From Natronoarchaeum philippinense (GTDB taxonomy: Archaea > Halobacteriota > Halobacteria > Halobacteriales > Natronoarchaeaceae): a stretch of 64,000 nt of DNA. The position numbers and the translations under genes are program-made. Below the pieces are notes generated by a model, which saw only the letters and a list, made by a program, of their open reading frames with translations, had not been told where the DNA came from and searched no databases. The stretch lies in the NCBI RefSeq assembly GCF_900215575.1, contig NZ_OBEJ01000001.1:1192588-1256587 (forward strand), given 5' to 3'. Shown one piece after another: positions 25,665-34,256 of the stretch; within the stretch, counting starts at the first letter, position 1, and every line of letters starts with the position of its first letter.

Positions 25665-26342
25665 ATGGCCCGAAACGACTACCAACAACAGCTCGCAGAG
25701 CTCGAAGAGGACGTGCTCTACATGAGCGAGCTCGTGCTCGAACGGCTCCGGATGGGGCTCGACGCGCTCGAACAGAAGGATCACGAGACCGCACGCGAGG
25801 TCATCGAGGGCGACCACGAGATCAACCAGCTGTACCTCGATCTCGAACAGGACTGCATCGACCTGCTGGCGCTCCAGCAACCGGTCGCCAGCGACCTGCG
25901 CTTTATCGCCTCGTCGTTCAAGATCATCACCGACCTCGAACGCGTCGGCGATCTGGCGACGAACCTCGCGGAGTACTCGTTGGACGCCCACGAGGACGTG
26001 TTCCCGGAGGTCGACGTACAGGCGATCGGCTCGCTCACCCACGACATGATCGAGGACGCGATGGACGCCTACGCCGACCGCGACACCGACGCCTGTCGGG
26101 CGATTTCGGCGCGCGACGACGACCTCGACGAGCTGTGCGAACAGGCCAGCCAGATCGTCGTGCGGGACCTGATCGAGCGCGAACTCGACTCGCCGGACGA
26201 CCAGCAGATCGAAGAACTACTCAACGACGTCTCGCGGCTGCTGCTGACGATCCGCGACCTCGAACGCATCGGCGACCACGCCGTCAACATCTCCGCGCGG
26301 ACGGTGTACATGGTCGAAAGCGACGACGAACTGATCTACTGA
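25665..26342 (+). CDS. phoU: Phosphate-signalling regulator PhoU
   Basis: 225 residues. Two three-helix PhoU repeats, each with its metal-binding signature: DLERVGDLATN near residue 90 and DLERIGDHAVN near residue 200. PhoU modulates Pst phosphate uptake and phosphate signalling in the cytoplasm. Unlike many loci, no pstSCAB genes are adjacent; the neighbours are a glycosyltransferase (divergent) and an unknown gene (convergent). Start supported by the TATA box. Since haloarchaea have several PhoU copies, I cannot say which transporter it serves. Confidence 0.93.
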   Translation: MARNDYQQQLAELEEDVLYMSELVLERLRMGLDALEQKDHETAREVIEGDHEINQLYLDLEQDCIDLLALQQPVASDLRFIASSFKIITDLERVGDLATNLAEYSLDAHEDVFPEVDVQAIGSLTHDMIEDAMDAYADRDTDACRAISARDDDLDELCEQASQIVVRDLIERELDSPDDQQIEELLNDVSRLLLTIRDLERIGDHAVNISARTVYMVESDDELIY

Positions 26343-26348
26343 CTCTCC

Positions 26349-26900
26349 TCAGGGACCGTCGTAGCGCCACGTCTCGCCGCCCCAGCGCGGATCGACCACG
26401 CCGGGCAGGTCGCCGAGGCGCTCGGCGATCATCTCCCACCACGGCTCCGGTTCGTCGTAGCCCGCGGCGTGGGAGGGGTACACGTCGCGCTTGAACGCCT
26501 CGGCGTCGAGTTCCCCGGCTTCCCGGAGTCGGTCGAAGGCCGCACGGACGGCGTCACGGCGCCAGTCGCGCATCATGCCGCTGACGCCCGGCATCTCCAT
26601 GTCCTTGAGCAACTCGTCGACGCGCTCGTCGACCGGTCGGTCGTCGCCGTCCTCGCCGACGAAGGCGGCTCGCGGTCGAAACCACACCGTTAGCGGCGGC
26701 TCTTCGCGGATCTGCTTGCGGCGCAACTCGCCGGCGCGACAGAGCGCGTCGAGCTTGCTCGTCGCCTCGTACTCCGTCACCGCGATGGCGTCGGCAATCT
26801 CGGCCGCAGTGTGTGGTTCTGCACCCTCAAACTCCGCGAGCAGCGACTGGTCGGGGACCTCTTCGACGAACTGTCCCCAGCTACGGTCGTCCTCGCTCAT
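26349..26900 (-). CDS. Conserved haloarchaeal protein with an HTH-like N-terminus
   Basis: 183 residues. Residues about 28-62 (AAEIADAIAVTEYEATSKLDALCRAGEL) look like a winged-helix module, followed by a two-strand wing (RRKQIREEPPLTVWFRPRAAF). The second half is a charged alpha region (MRDWRRDAVRAAFDRLREAGELD) ending in a Trp-rich segment (EPEPWWEMIAERLGDLPGVVDPRWGGETW). A DNA-binding role is plausible but unproven, and the family is not one I can name. It converges with phoU, 6 bases apart. Confidence 0.65.
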   Translation of the reverse strand: MSEDDRSWGQFVEEVPDQSLLAEFEGAEPHTAAEIADAIAVTEYEATSKLDALCRAGELRRKQIREEPPLTVWFRPRAAFVGEDGDDRPVDERVDELLKDMEMPGVSGMMRDWRRDAVRAAFDRLREAGELDAEAFKRDVYPSHAAGYDEPEPWWEMIAERLGDLPGVVDPRWGGETWRYDGP

Positions 26901-27074
26901 CGGTCACCACCGTAGAGTCGGCCATTATTTTTTCCATCAATCCACGCCCCGATAACTTTTTCGGGGACGCGGGTGGGCGTCGTCTATTCGAGCGCGCTCT
27001 CCGGGAACCGAGAGGAGGCACTAGCAGCGCGGCCGGAGCACAACGTAGAAGGCGCCGACGCGTCGAGTGGTGGC

Positions 27075-28037
27075 ATGGTCGGGAAAGTCGATCAGGAGAC
27101 GCTGGCGCGGGTGCTCGCGGGGACCGGCGCGTCGAGCACGGTGCTCGGCGTCGGCCCCGGCTACGGCGAGGACGCCGCGGCGATCGAGTTGGGCGAGCAG
27201 ACGCTCGTGATCAGCGCCGACCCGATCTCGTTGGCGGCCGAGCGCATCGGCACGCTCGGTGTCAACGTCGCGTGCAACGACGTTGCGGCGAGCGGCGGCG
27301 ACCCCGAGTGGCTGACGAGCGTCCTCTTGCTCCCCGGCGACGCCGACGACGCGATGATCGACGCCATCGTCGCCGACCTCGATCGGGAGGCTCGCTCGCT
27401 CGGCGCGACGATCGTCGGCGGCCACACCGAATACGTCGATCAACTGGAGCGCCCGCTGCTCTCGCTGACGGCGATCGGGACGACCGACCGGTTCGTCCCC
27501 ACGGGCGGGGCCGATCCGGGCGACCGCGTCGTCCTGACGAAAGGCGCCGGCATCGAGGCGACGGCGATTCTGGCGACGGATTTCGCCGCCGAACTCGACG
27601 TGCCGGACGACGCCGTCAGCGCCGCGGCGACGTTCTTCGAGGAGATCAGCGTCGTCCCCGAGTCGCGCATTCTCGGCGCCCACGCCACCGCGATGCACGA
27701 CCCGACGGAGGGCGGCGTCCTCGGGGGGTTGGTCGAGATGGCCCACGCGGCCGCGGTCGGGATCGAGGTCGAGCGGTCCGCGATCCCGGTCCGGGCGGCG
27801 ACCGAACAGCTCTGTGCAGCGGCCGGCGTCGATCCGCTCCGGACGTTCGGCTCGGGCGCGCTGTTGGCGACGCTGCCCGAGGCACAGGTCGACGAGACGA
27901 TGGCCGCGCTGGACGACGCCGACATCGAAGCGGCGGAGATCGGTCGCGTCGTCGAGCGGGAGCAACCGGGCATCGAACTCGACGGCGAGCGCTTCGAGAA
28001 CGCGCCGCGCGACGAGCTGTACGCGCTCTGGGAGTAA
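27075..28037 (+). CDS. AIR-synthase-family protein (HypE/PurM-like fold)
   Basis: 320 residues from ATG 27075 (MVGKVDQETL); the reading frame extends upstream to 26973, but those residues look non-conserved. ATP-binding PurM fold: GPGYGEDAAAIELGEQTLVISADPISL, LGVNVACNDVAASGGDPEWLTSVLLLP, GATIVGGHTEYV, GDRVVLTKGAGIEATAILATDF, MHDPTEGGVLGGLVEMA and TFGSGALLATLP. This is closest to HypE, but the usual C-terminal cysteine of hydrogenase-maturing HypE is absent (ends ELYALWE) and no hydrogenase genes lie nearby. It probably activates another carboxylate or amide with ATP. Confidence 0.82.
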   Translation: MVGKVDQETLARVLAGTGASSTVLGVGPGYGEDAAAIELGEQTLVISADPISLAAERIGTLGVNVACNDVAASGGDPEWLTSVLLLPGDADDAMIDAIVADLDREARSLGATIVGGHTEYVDQLERPLLSLTAIGTTDRFVPTGGADPGDRVVLTKGAGIEATAILATDFAAELDVPDDAVSAAATFFEEISVVPESRILGAHATAMHDPTEGGVLGGLVEMAHAAAVGIEVERSAIPVRAATEQLCAAAGVDPLRTFGSGALLATLPEAQVDETMAALDDADIEAAEIGRVVEREQPGIELDGERFENAPRDELYALWE

Positions 28038-28091
28038 CCCGAAGCAGGTGGCGCGAACGGACTTCTCGACGGCGGTCGGCGTCTGACTTGC

Positions 28092-28304
28092 ATGACCGTC
28101 GTCAAGATCATCAAAGTGCTCGGTACGTCAGGCGAATCGTTCGACCACGCGGCCCAAGAGGCCGTCCACGAAGCGTCCCAGACCGTCGAAGACATCCACG
28201 GCATCGAAGTCGAAGACCAGACCGCTACCGTTGAGGACGGTGAAATCGTCGAGTACAAATCGACCGTCGAGGTGGCGTTCCCGGTCAAGCACGGCGAGGA
28301 GTGA
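28092..28304 (+). CDS. Dodecin, flavin-storage protein
   Basis: 70 residues, exactly dodecin-sized. MTVVKIIKVLGTSGESFDHAAQEAVHEASQTVEDIHGIEVEDQ follows the beta-alpha-beta-beta pattern. The strand EYKSTVEVAFPV is the typical dodecin ending. Dodecin forms a hollow dodecamer that binds riboflavin or lumichrome in halophiles and sequesters excess flavin. The aromatic flavin-stacking Trp common in Halobacterium dodecin is not evident here (EDIHGIEVED), so ligand preference may differ. Confidence 0.85.
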   Translation: MTVVKIIKVLGTSGESFDHAAQEAVHEASQTVEDIHGIEVEDQTATVEDGEIVEYKSTVEVAFPVKHGEE

Positions 28305-28427
28305 GTAGCGCTCGGCGCCTCATCCTCGATATTCCCACGACCGAGTGTGCATCGTCGTCCGCGACCGAATCGCCCGACTGCACCGACGCCAACGTATGTG
28401 GCGACCGACGTGGAAACCTCCGACGAG

Positions 28428-28607
28428 ATGTCTCTGACCGAGTCCATCGGCGTCGCCGAGGGGGAACGAACCGGGAGCGAGCAACGCGGTCGACGCTGGC
28501 TGACCGCGGCCGCCGCGATCGGCGGGACTGTCGTGTTGTACCTGTTCTCGCTGTACGCGCCGCCAGTGATTCGTCGAGCGCTGGGGAAAGAGTCGGCCGA
28601 GGAGTAG
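28428..28607 (+). CDS. Small single-pass membrane protein, unknown
   Basis: 59 residues starting MSLTESIGVAEG. One transmembrane helix (about residues 25-44, LTAAAAIGGTVVLYLFSLYA), then a short basic C-terminus (PPVIRRALGKESAEE). No family recognised. An in-frame GTG-type extension to 28347 is possible but reads like non-coding DNA. Placed between dodecin and the cmk-cbf5 block on the opposite strand. Confidence 0.5.
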   Translation: MSLTESIGVAEGERTGSEQRGRRWLTAAAAIGGTVVLYLFSLYAPPVIRRALGKESAEE

Positions 28608-28626
28608 CAAGCGACCGAGGCGGAGC

Positions 28627-29559
28627 CTACGTCAGCACGCGTTCGAGCGCCACCGCGACACCGGCATCGGCCTCGGGATCGCCGACGATCCGGCCGAGAC
28701 AGATCGCGGCGTCGTCGGGCGTGAAACACGCCACCAACGGGGCGTCGTCGGACTCCGCATCGGCGCCCCAGCCGGCCACGGGGGCGGCGTCATCTTCGAC
28801 CGAGAGCACGCCGGGCGCGTAGACGGGCGCTCCCTCGGCGACTTCGCGGGCGGCGCTTTCCGCGATCGTCACGTGGGGTAGGTGGGCGAGCGCGCGCTCG
28901 GCCGGGTCGACGACCTCGCGAAGCGACGCCTCGTCGCCCTCGTCGAGAAACGCCAGCGCGTCGACCAGATCGTGCATCGTGTGCAGATCGCGGTCGTCGA
29001 AGGGATCGGTCGCGGTCCGGCGCAGATCACCCATGTGCGCGCCGGTGCCCAGCGCCAGCCCGAGGTCGTGACAGAGCTTTCGGATGTACGTCCCGCTCTC
29101 ACAGCGAATGCGAATGAGTGCCTGCCGATCGCGCACCTCCAGCAGGTCCAGCCCGTAGATCTCGCGCGTGCGAAGGCGCCGGGTCACCGCGCTCTTTCGC
29201 GGCGGCTTCTGGTAGAGTTCGCCCTCGAAGGAATCGATCACGGCTTCGGCGTCGCTCGGCGGGTCGTCGTGGAGTTCCAGCACCGCGACGTACTCCTTGG
29301 CGCCCTCCAGAAACACCTGCGCGAGGCGCGTGGCGTCGCCGAGCAACACCGGTAGACAGCCCGTCACCTTCGGATCGAGCGTCCCGGCGTGTGCGGCGGC
29401 CCACTCGCCGGCGTAGTCGGCGGCGGCGACGTGCTCGCCGGTGGCGTCGCGCAGCCAGCCAGACACCTGATGGGCCGACGGGCCGGGCGGCTTGTCGAGG
29501 TTGACGACGCCGAAGGCGAGCAGTTCCGCGGGCGTTCGATCCTCGGGCGGGCCGCGCAT
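28627..29559 (-). CDS. cbf5: tRNA/rRNA pseudouridine synthase Cbf5 (H/ACA RNP subunit)
   Basis: 310 residues. TruB-family pseudouridine synthase, catalytic subunit of archaeal H/ACA guide RNPs, and able to make tRNA psi55. Motifs: VVNLDKPPGPSAHQVSGWL, the catalytic-Asp loop HAGTLDPKVTGCLPVLLGDATRL near residue 58, LRTREIYGLDLLEV, and RCESGTYIRKLCHDLG. The C-terminal PUA domain is about residues 215-310. Start at 29559 (MRGPPEDRTPAELL). It begins 1 base after the cmk stop, so the two are cotranscribed, the usual archaeal arrangement. Confidence 0.94.
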   Translation of the reverse strand: MRGPPEDRTPAELLAFGVVNLDKPPGPSAHQVSGWLRDATGEHVAAADYAGEWAAAHAGTLDPKVTGCLPVLLGDATRLAQVFLEGAKEYVAVLELHDDPPSDAEAVIDSFEGELYQKPPRKSAVTRRLRTREIYGLDLLEVRDRQALIRIRCESGTYIRKLCHDLGLALGTGAHMGDLRRTATDPFDDRDLHTMHDLVDALAFLDEGDEASLREVVDPAERALAHLPHVTIAESAAREVAEGAPVYAPGVLSVEDDAAPVAGWGADAESDDAPLVACFTPDDAAICLGRIVGDPEADAGVAVALERVLT

Positions 29560-29560
29560 G

Positions 29561-30139
29561 TTAGAAGTCGTAGTCGACGCCGGTGATCGGCGTCTTGCCC
29601 TCGTCTTGGTCGGGGTCGTACCGCTCGACGGCATCGACGACCAGCGACGGGACGGCGTCCTCGCCCCAGCGCGCGGTGTTGACCGTCAGGTCGTAGATCG
29701 AGAGATCCGCGATGTCGATGCTGTAGTACTCCAGATAGCGCTGGCGCTCGCTTGCGGCTCGCTCTTCGGTCTCGTCGAGGGCCTGCGCGACGGGCTTGTC
29801 CTCGCGCTCGGCGATCCGACGCGCGCGAACCTCGATCGGCGCGTCCAGCCAGATGCGCACGTCTGCCTCGTCGGCGGCGAGCCAACCGGCGAGTCGGGAT
29901 TCGAGCACGACATCGTCGCGCTCGCGGGCGACTTTCTGGAGGCGCTGATCGAGGTCGCGGTCGATCTGGTCGTCCTGTTCGGCGAGTTCGTTGAACTCCG
30001 CGAGCGTGTGGCCGCGCTCGTCGGCCAGTTGACGGAAAATGTCGCCGCCGCTGACGTGCTCGACGTCGAACGCGTCGGCCAGCGTGGCGGCCGTCGTGCT
30101 CTTGCCGGCGCCGGGAGGGCCGGAGACGGTCAGTAACAT
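29561..30139 (-). CDS. cmk: Cytidylate kinase, archaeal type
   Basis: 192 residues from ATG 30139 ([15 protein letters not shown]); a GTG two codons upstream is possible. Phosphorylates CMP/dCMP. P-loop GPPGAGKST near residues 7-15, [37 protein letters not shown] and the arginine-rich lid RARRIAERE. Length matches archaeal Cmk, shorter than the bacterial form. Pairs with cbf5 downstream; the DUF106 insertase lies just upstream, as in the standard archaeal order. Confidence 0.95.
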   Translation of the reverse strand: MLLTVSGPPGAGKSTTAATLADAFDVEHVSGGDIFRQLADERGHTLAEFNELAEQDDQIDRDLDQRLQKVARERDDVVLESRLAGWLAADEADVRIWLDAPIEVRARRIAEREDKPVAQALDETEERAASERQRYLEYYSIDIADLSIYDLTVNTARWGEDAVPSLVVDAVERYDPDQDEGKTPITGVDYDF

Positions 30140-30160
30140 ACACACACTGAGCGACTGGCG

Positions 30161-30166
30161 CTAAAA
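30161..30166 (-). promoter_or_regulatory. TATA-like box of cmk-cbf5
   Basis: On the minus strand, TTTTAG is centred about 24 bases before ATG 30139, supporting that start. Confidence 0.45.
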
Positions 30167-30218
30167 GAGGTTTTGAACTCGGGCGATGCGAGGACGCCGA
30201 ACGGCGACGACCGCCAGA

Positions 30219-31124
30219 TCAGGTCGGCGTCGTCTGGATGTTGAGCGGCTTGGCGAACAGCTGGCGGAAGCCCATCGTCGACAGGAAGTACCAGACGATC
30301 CACGCCGGCATCGGACCGAGGATCCCCTCGTTCCACTCGATCTCGCCGACGAAGGGCAGGATGGCGGTCTGCTCGGCCGCCGGAATCTGGCCCGTGTTGG
30401 TCATCCAGTAGAGCCACAGGAAGATGGGGATCGTCAGCACCATGATCCACACCATCGGGCGGAACTGCTCTTTGAACATGCCGAGCTGGTCGCCCATGGC
30501 TTCCATCTGCTCTTCTTGGATGCGTTCGAGCGCCTCGTCGTCGCCGCGCTCCTTGGCGGCCTTGCGGCGCTCTTGGATGGCCTCCATCTGCTCTTGGTAC
30601 TCGGACATCTTCTCGGAGTCCATGAGGTTCGCCTGCAACAGCATCGAGTACACCGAGGTCAGCATCGCCACGATCATCACGACGGCGTAGAACGGCAACA
30701 CGGCGTCGATCGGCCCCAGAACGGTGTTGAACGTGTTCCCGATGGCGTCCCGGACGGGGTTGAAGTAGTACCCGACCATCATCGCCAGCGTGGCGACGCC
30801 GGCGAGCTTGTCCCACTGGGACCACGAACTCTCCTCGCTGTCGGGCGAGTCGGGCGATTCGGGCATTTCGACGGAGCCGTCGTCGCCGACGACCTGATCG
30901 ACGCCGTCGGGGTCGGCCAACTGGAAGCCGTCTCCCTCGGTGCTCCGGAGGATGCCACGTTCGATCAGCCGCCCCCACTGGCCGCTGGTCACCTCGCCCT
31001 CGACGTCTTGCCACTCGACCTCGCCGCCGTTTTGCTCGGCGACGCGTTTTACTGACGCGAGCGCGTCGGCAAAGCTCTCATCTTCCTCGATGAGAGACTG
31101 TACTTTCTCCGCGGTGCGTGCCAT
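30219..31124 (-). CDS. DUF106/EMC3-type membrane insertase (Oxa1 superfamily)
   Basis: 301 residues. An N-terminal soluble domain (about 1-90) with a long acidic linker, then about four transmembrane helices (near 105-122, 142-165, 226-250, 272-292). Between helices 2 and 3 lies a highly charged coiled coil (SEYQEQMEAIQERRKAAKERGDDEALER). This architecture fits the archaeal DUF106/Ylp1 family, related to EMC3 and YidC/Oxa1 and thought to insert membrane proteins. Its place next to cmk and cbf5 is the conserved archaeal context; here it is separated from adk and secY by about 18.6 kb. Confidence 0.88.
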   Translation of the reverse strand: MARTAEKVQSLIEEDESFADALASVKRVAEQNGGEVEWQDVEGEVTSGQWGRLIERGILRSTEGDGFQLADPDGVDQVVGDDGSVEMPESPDSPDSEESSWSQWDKLAGVATLAMMVGYYFNPVRDAIGNTFNTVLGPIDAVLPFYAVVMIVAMLTSVYSMLLQANLMDSEKMSEYQEQMEAIQERRKAAKERGDDEALERIQEEQMEAMGDQLGMFKEQFRPMVWIMVLTIPIFLWLYWMTNTGQIPAAEQTAILPFVGEIEWNEGILGPMPAWIVWYFLSTMGFRQLFAKPLNIQTTPT

Positions 31125-31261
31125 TTGACGGTTGCTAAGCGGTCCCCCGTAATCAACCTTTTACTCTCGTTCCCCGACGGCTGCCAAGCAGACCGGGGCG
31201 ACCGGGGCGTCCGTATCACAAGGGTAGGCATGGAGAGAACGACCCAGAACGGCCAGAAAGC

Positions 31262-32107
31262 TCAGTAATGGCCCATAACTCCCCGACGTCTTGCGACGTT
31301 CGAACAATACCGAAACACTCCGTACCCTCCCAGCGAGTACACGACCGCGACACCAGTGAGAAGGCCGAGTTCCGCGGCTGGAAACTCCCAGAGTCGAACC
31401 CCGCTGCGCATGGCTCGCTGTAACAGTTCCGATCCCTTCACCAACGGCAGGAGATTCATCACAAACACGTCAGCTCTTGGCGCCGCGACGAGTCCCATCA
31501 GCGCGAACTGCATGAGCTGTGAGATGCTACTGATACGCTTGTACACGAGGGTTAGACCCGCAAAGCCGAACCCGAGACCGACCACAGATAGAAGCGCCAG
31601 AGTCGTGAGCGGAACGATCGTAACGAGATCTAAAGCGAGGCTGCGCCCGCTCGTGAGAAGCATCAGCGCGAGCATCATCCCACCAATACAAAGACTCATG
31701 AGCATATTCACGAGCATCTTTCCTGCGATGATTACACCGAATCCGTACGAAGAGATGTACAACTGTTCGAGGGTGCCCCAGCGTGATTCCTGGGTGATTT
31801 CCCGGGATAGGCTGGAGTAGGCACTCTGGGCCATCGTCCAGAGGAACCAGCCGACGATAACCGCGTCGAGCGTTGATCCCAGTGCACCTGCCCCTCCATT
31901 GAGACTGCCAGCAGCGGCCTGACCGCCAAAGAAGATGACCGCGAAGAACAGGTACATCGAGACGATCTGGGCCAAGAAATTCATTCGGTAGCGCACCACA
32001 AGCAGAACTCGTATTCGGAGAAGCATCAGTAGCAATTGAGCCATACCAGTTCTCTCGCTTGCGGGATCGGTTTGTGGAGGTGGCCCCTCAGTCGCTGCAT
32101 CGCCCAT
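31262..32107 (-). CDS. ABC-2 type transporter permease
   Basis: 281 residues. N-terminal amphipathic region, then about six hydrophobic segments (near residues 48-66, 80-98, 120-150, 158-185, 195-215, 250-270). It includes the ABC-2 motif region SREITQESRWGTLEQLYIS, typical of drug/peptide/lipid exporter permeases. Pairs with the ATPase whose stop codon is 3 bases upstream. In context it probably exports, or protects against, a product of the adjacent accessory genes. The substrate is not evident. Confidence 0.85.
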   Translation of the reverse strand: MGDAATEGPPPQTDPASERTGMAQLLLMLLRIRVLLVVRYRMNFLAQIVSMYLFFAVIFFGGQAAAGSLNGGAGALGSTLDAVIVGWFLWTMAQSAYSSLSREITQESRWGTLEQLYISSYGFGVIIAGKMLVNMLMSLCIGGMMLALMLLTSGRSLALDLVTIVPLTTLALLSVVGLGFGFAGLTLVYKRISSISQLMQFALMGLVAAPRADVFVMNLLPLVKGSELLQRAMRSGVRLWEFPAAELGLLTGVAVVYSLGGYGVFRYCSNVARRRGVMGHY

Positions 32108-32110
32108 CAG

Positions 32111-33175
32111 TTATCGGACCTCCTGAGCCGGTGTTTCCTGCCCCAGTTTGTTTTCTTTGATCACGTGCAGAAAGGCATCTTCCAGAGACGAATCGGACGA
32201 TTCGAGCGATTCGATTGTGAGTCCCTCCGAGCGAAGTGTATCCACGAGCGAATAAAATTCGTCATGGGCGACACTGACTGTAAACGTCGTTGCATCCGGT
32301 TGTTTCTCGAACGCTCTGGCATCGACTGTCGAGGCGAGTCTGTGTCGAGTGTCGTGGTCCAAGCACTCGTCGACTGCGATTTCGTAGATCTGCGTGCTGA
32401 ACAGTTCCAGCAGGTTGTCGATCGTATCGTTCGCGACGATTCGACCGTCGTTCATGATGATCGCTCTGTCACAGACTGCCTGAACGACATCCATGTCGTG
32501 GCTGGACAACACCACCGTAGTGTGATCGTCCTCAGCGAGTTCACAGAGCGTCTCACGAAGTGTTCGAGTGCTCTCGACGTCCAGACCGAGCGTCGGCTCG
32601 TCGAGAAAGACGATATCGGTGTCTTGCACAGCGGTACAAGCCAGAGAGACCTTCTGCTTTTCACCACGTGATAATTCTCGGACAACGGTGTCTGCTTCGT
32701 CGGTCAAGCCGAATCGCTCAAGCAATTCGTTTATCCGGTCGTCGCGGAGCGCGTCGGCCCTTCTTCCGAGGACGGAAAAAAACTCCAAATTTTCCCGAAC
32801 CGTGAGCCGCCAGTAGACGTTTCGAGCCCCCTCTAGCATCGCACTAACTCGCTTATGGGGCGCCGATACGTCAGCGTGGACATCGGTACCGGCGATACAA
32901 ATCCGGCCGCTGGTCGGAACGATCAACGAGAGTATCGACTTGATCAGTGTCGTCTTCCCGGCACCGTTTGGTCCGAGGAATCCAACCGTCGAACCTCGTT
33001 CTATGTCGAAGTTGACACCGTCTACAGCCCGGATTTCTTCGCCGTCACGGCGGTAGGTCTTGACGAGATCAGTCACCGAAACAACGGATGCAGTCGATGG
33101 ATCGGATGGAGAGTTGCACGTTGGTTGCGGAGACGCCACGTTTAGAGAGGAGAGGCTAAATTTATGACCCCACAT
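32111..33175 (-). CDS. ABC transporter ATP-binding protein
   Basis: 354 residues. Walker A GPNGAGKT near residue 73, Q-loop region, signature LSRGEKQK, Walker B DIVFLDEPTLGLD, H-loop VVLSSHD. The C-terminal 80 residues resemble the regulatory tail of CcmA/NatA/DrrA-type exporters. The start at 33175 (MWGHKFSLS) is backed by a strong TATA box 24 bases upstream, although the first 30 residues are not part of the fold; a start nearer SVTDLVKTY is possible. Forms an exporter with the permease gene. Confidence 0.88.
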   Translation of the reverse strand: MWGHKFSLSSLNVASPQPTCNSPSDPSTASVVSVTDLVKTYRRDGEEIRAVDGVNFDIERGSTVGFLGPNGAGKTTLIKSILSLIVPTSGRICIAGTDVHADVSAPHKRVSAMLEGARNVYWRLTVRENLEFFSVLGRRADALRDDRINELLERFGLTDEADTVVRELSRGEKQKVSLACTAVQDTDIVFLDEPTLGLDVESTRTLRETLCELAEDDHTTVVLSSHDMDVVQAVCDRAIIMNDGRIVANDTIDNLLELFSTQIYEIAVDECLDHDTRHRLASTVDARAFEKQPDATTFTVSVAHDEFYSLVDTLRSEGLTIESLESSDSSLEDAFLHVIKENKLGQETPAQEVR

Positions 33176-33195
33176 TACTCAGTTCGTTCAACTTG

Positions 33196-33203
33196 TATAT
33201 AAA
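33196..33203 (-). promoter_or_regulatory. TATA box of the ABC exporter unit
   Basis: On the minus strand, TTTATATA is centred about 24 bases before ATG 33175. It lies within an AT-rich intergenic region of about 180 bases shared with the divergent methyltransferase. Confidence 0.6.
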
Positions 33204-33358
33204 CACATAAATTTATCCATATATTATGGAGTAATAAGAATCGAGAATCGGCGTCCGATCCAGTTACCAAGGAATCCAACGATCAATATCACGTCACCGC
33301 ACAATATTTTGAAGAATAATACGAAATAATTACGTAGAGAATTCTCAAAGATACTCGC

Positions 33359-34216
33359 ATGGGCGACACCGACTTTCACGCCGGGAAGGTACAACAGATG
33401 TACGACAACCGGCGGAAGTTGTATGAGATTGGATGGGAGAAAGGAGATCATCAAAGCATTCACTGTGGGCTGTACGACGAAACCGAGCACGGGACCAACG
33501 ATCCGTTCGAAAACATGATACGTCGACTGTCGAACACCGCAGAGGTTGATGCCGGAACACGTGTCCTAGACATCGGCTGCGGCGGGGGAGACGATGCGGT
33601 CTGGAACGCGCGCCACAGAGATGCCACGGTCGTTGGGGTCGACATTGACGACGAGTTTCTCGAAGCCGCAGCGGACAACGCAGCCTCTGCTGGTGTCACA
33701 GATCAGGTGTCGTTTCGTAACGACGACTTTCACGAGCTAGCAAGCGTCAACGATCGGACGTACGATGTCGTGTGGGGACTCGAGGCGATCGGCCACTCTG
33801 CCAACAAGTCACGAGTTTTCGAGCGGTGCCGGCAAGTGCTTGATGACGGAGGTCGACTGGCGATCGGTGACCTATTTGCACGCTCTGACACGCCTGTCGA
33901 CGATGCTGGACGGCGCATCGACATCCTCGAAAACTCGATGTGCGTTCGAATCGATACGGTCGAGAAGATCGAGACGGCTCTCGCGGACGCAGGGTTCGAG
34001 AACATCGAGATACTAGACATCACGGAGGCGGTCAAGCCGGGTCTGAAAAAGTCGTATTTGTCGAGCCTGTTCATGTATCCGCTCAGTAGCCTACTGCGCC
34101 GCCTCGGACGTGCCACAGATTCCGTAGTCGGATTTTATCGTGGATCGTATCACATGTACAAACTTCTTAGCAAGGGGGCACTCGGATACTACTTCGTCAC
34201 GGCCGACCGAGCCTGA
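33359..34216 (+). CDS. Class I SAM-dependent methyltransferase
   Basis: 285 residues. Small-molecule type methyltransferase: N-terminal helix, IHCGLYDETEHGTND, SAM motif VLDIGCGGGDDAVWNA near residues 70-85, acidic VVGVDIDDEFLEAA, SFRNDDFHEL, YDVVWGLEAIGHSANKSRVFERCRQVLDDGGRLAIGDLF. The pattern (LYDE, WGLEAIGH) resembles tocopherol/sterol/polyketide O- or C-methyltransferases. The C-terminal region is basic and aromatic (YLSSLFMYPLSSLLRRLG) and may contact the membrane. Divergent from the ABC exporter, convergent with the HTTM-type gene; a tailoring role is inferred from context. Confidence 0.82.
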   Translation: MGDTDFHAGKVQQMYDNRRKLYEIGWEKGDHQSIHCGLYDETEHGTNDPFENMIRRLSNTAEVDAGTRVLDIGCGGGDDAVWNARHRDATVVGVDIDDEFLEAAADNAASAGVTDQVSFRNDDFHELASVNDRTYDVVWGLEAIGHSANKSRVFERCRQVLDDGGRLAIGDLFARSDTPVDDAGRRIDILENSMCVRIDTVEKIETALADAGFENIEILDITEAVKPGLKKSYLSSLFMYPLSSLLRRLGRATDSVVGFYRGSYHMYKLLSKGALGYYFVTADRA

Positions 34217-34256
34217 CCGATCGGCAGGGGCGGGCAAAGTTCCCACAATAGCGAGG

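Noticed and set aside
33224-33490. 88-residue hydrophobic frame antisense to the methyltransferase start
   Set aside because: Reverse-strand shadow of a well-supported methyltransferase; hydrophobicity results from its antisense codons and the AT-rich intergenic region.
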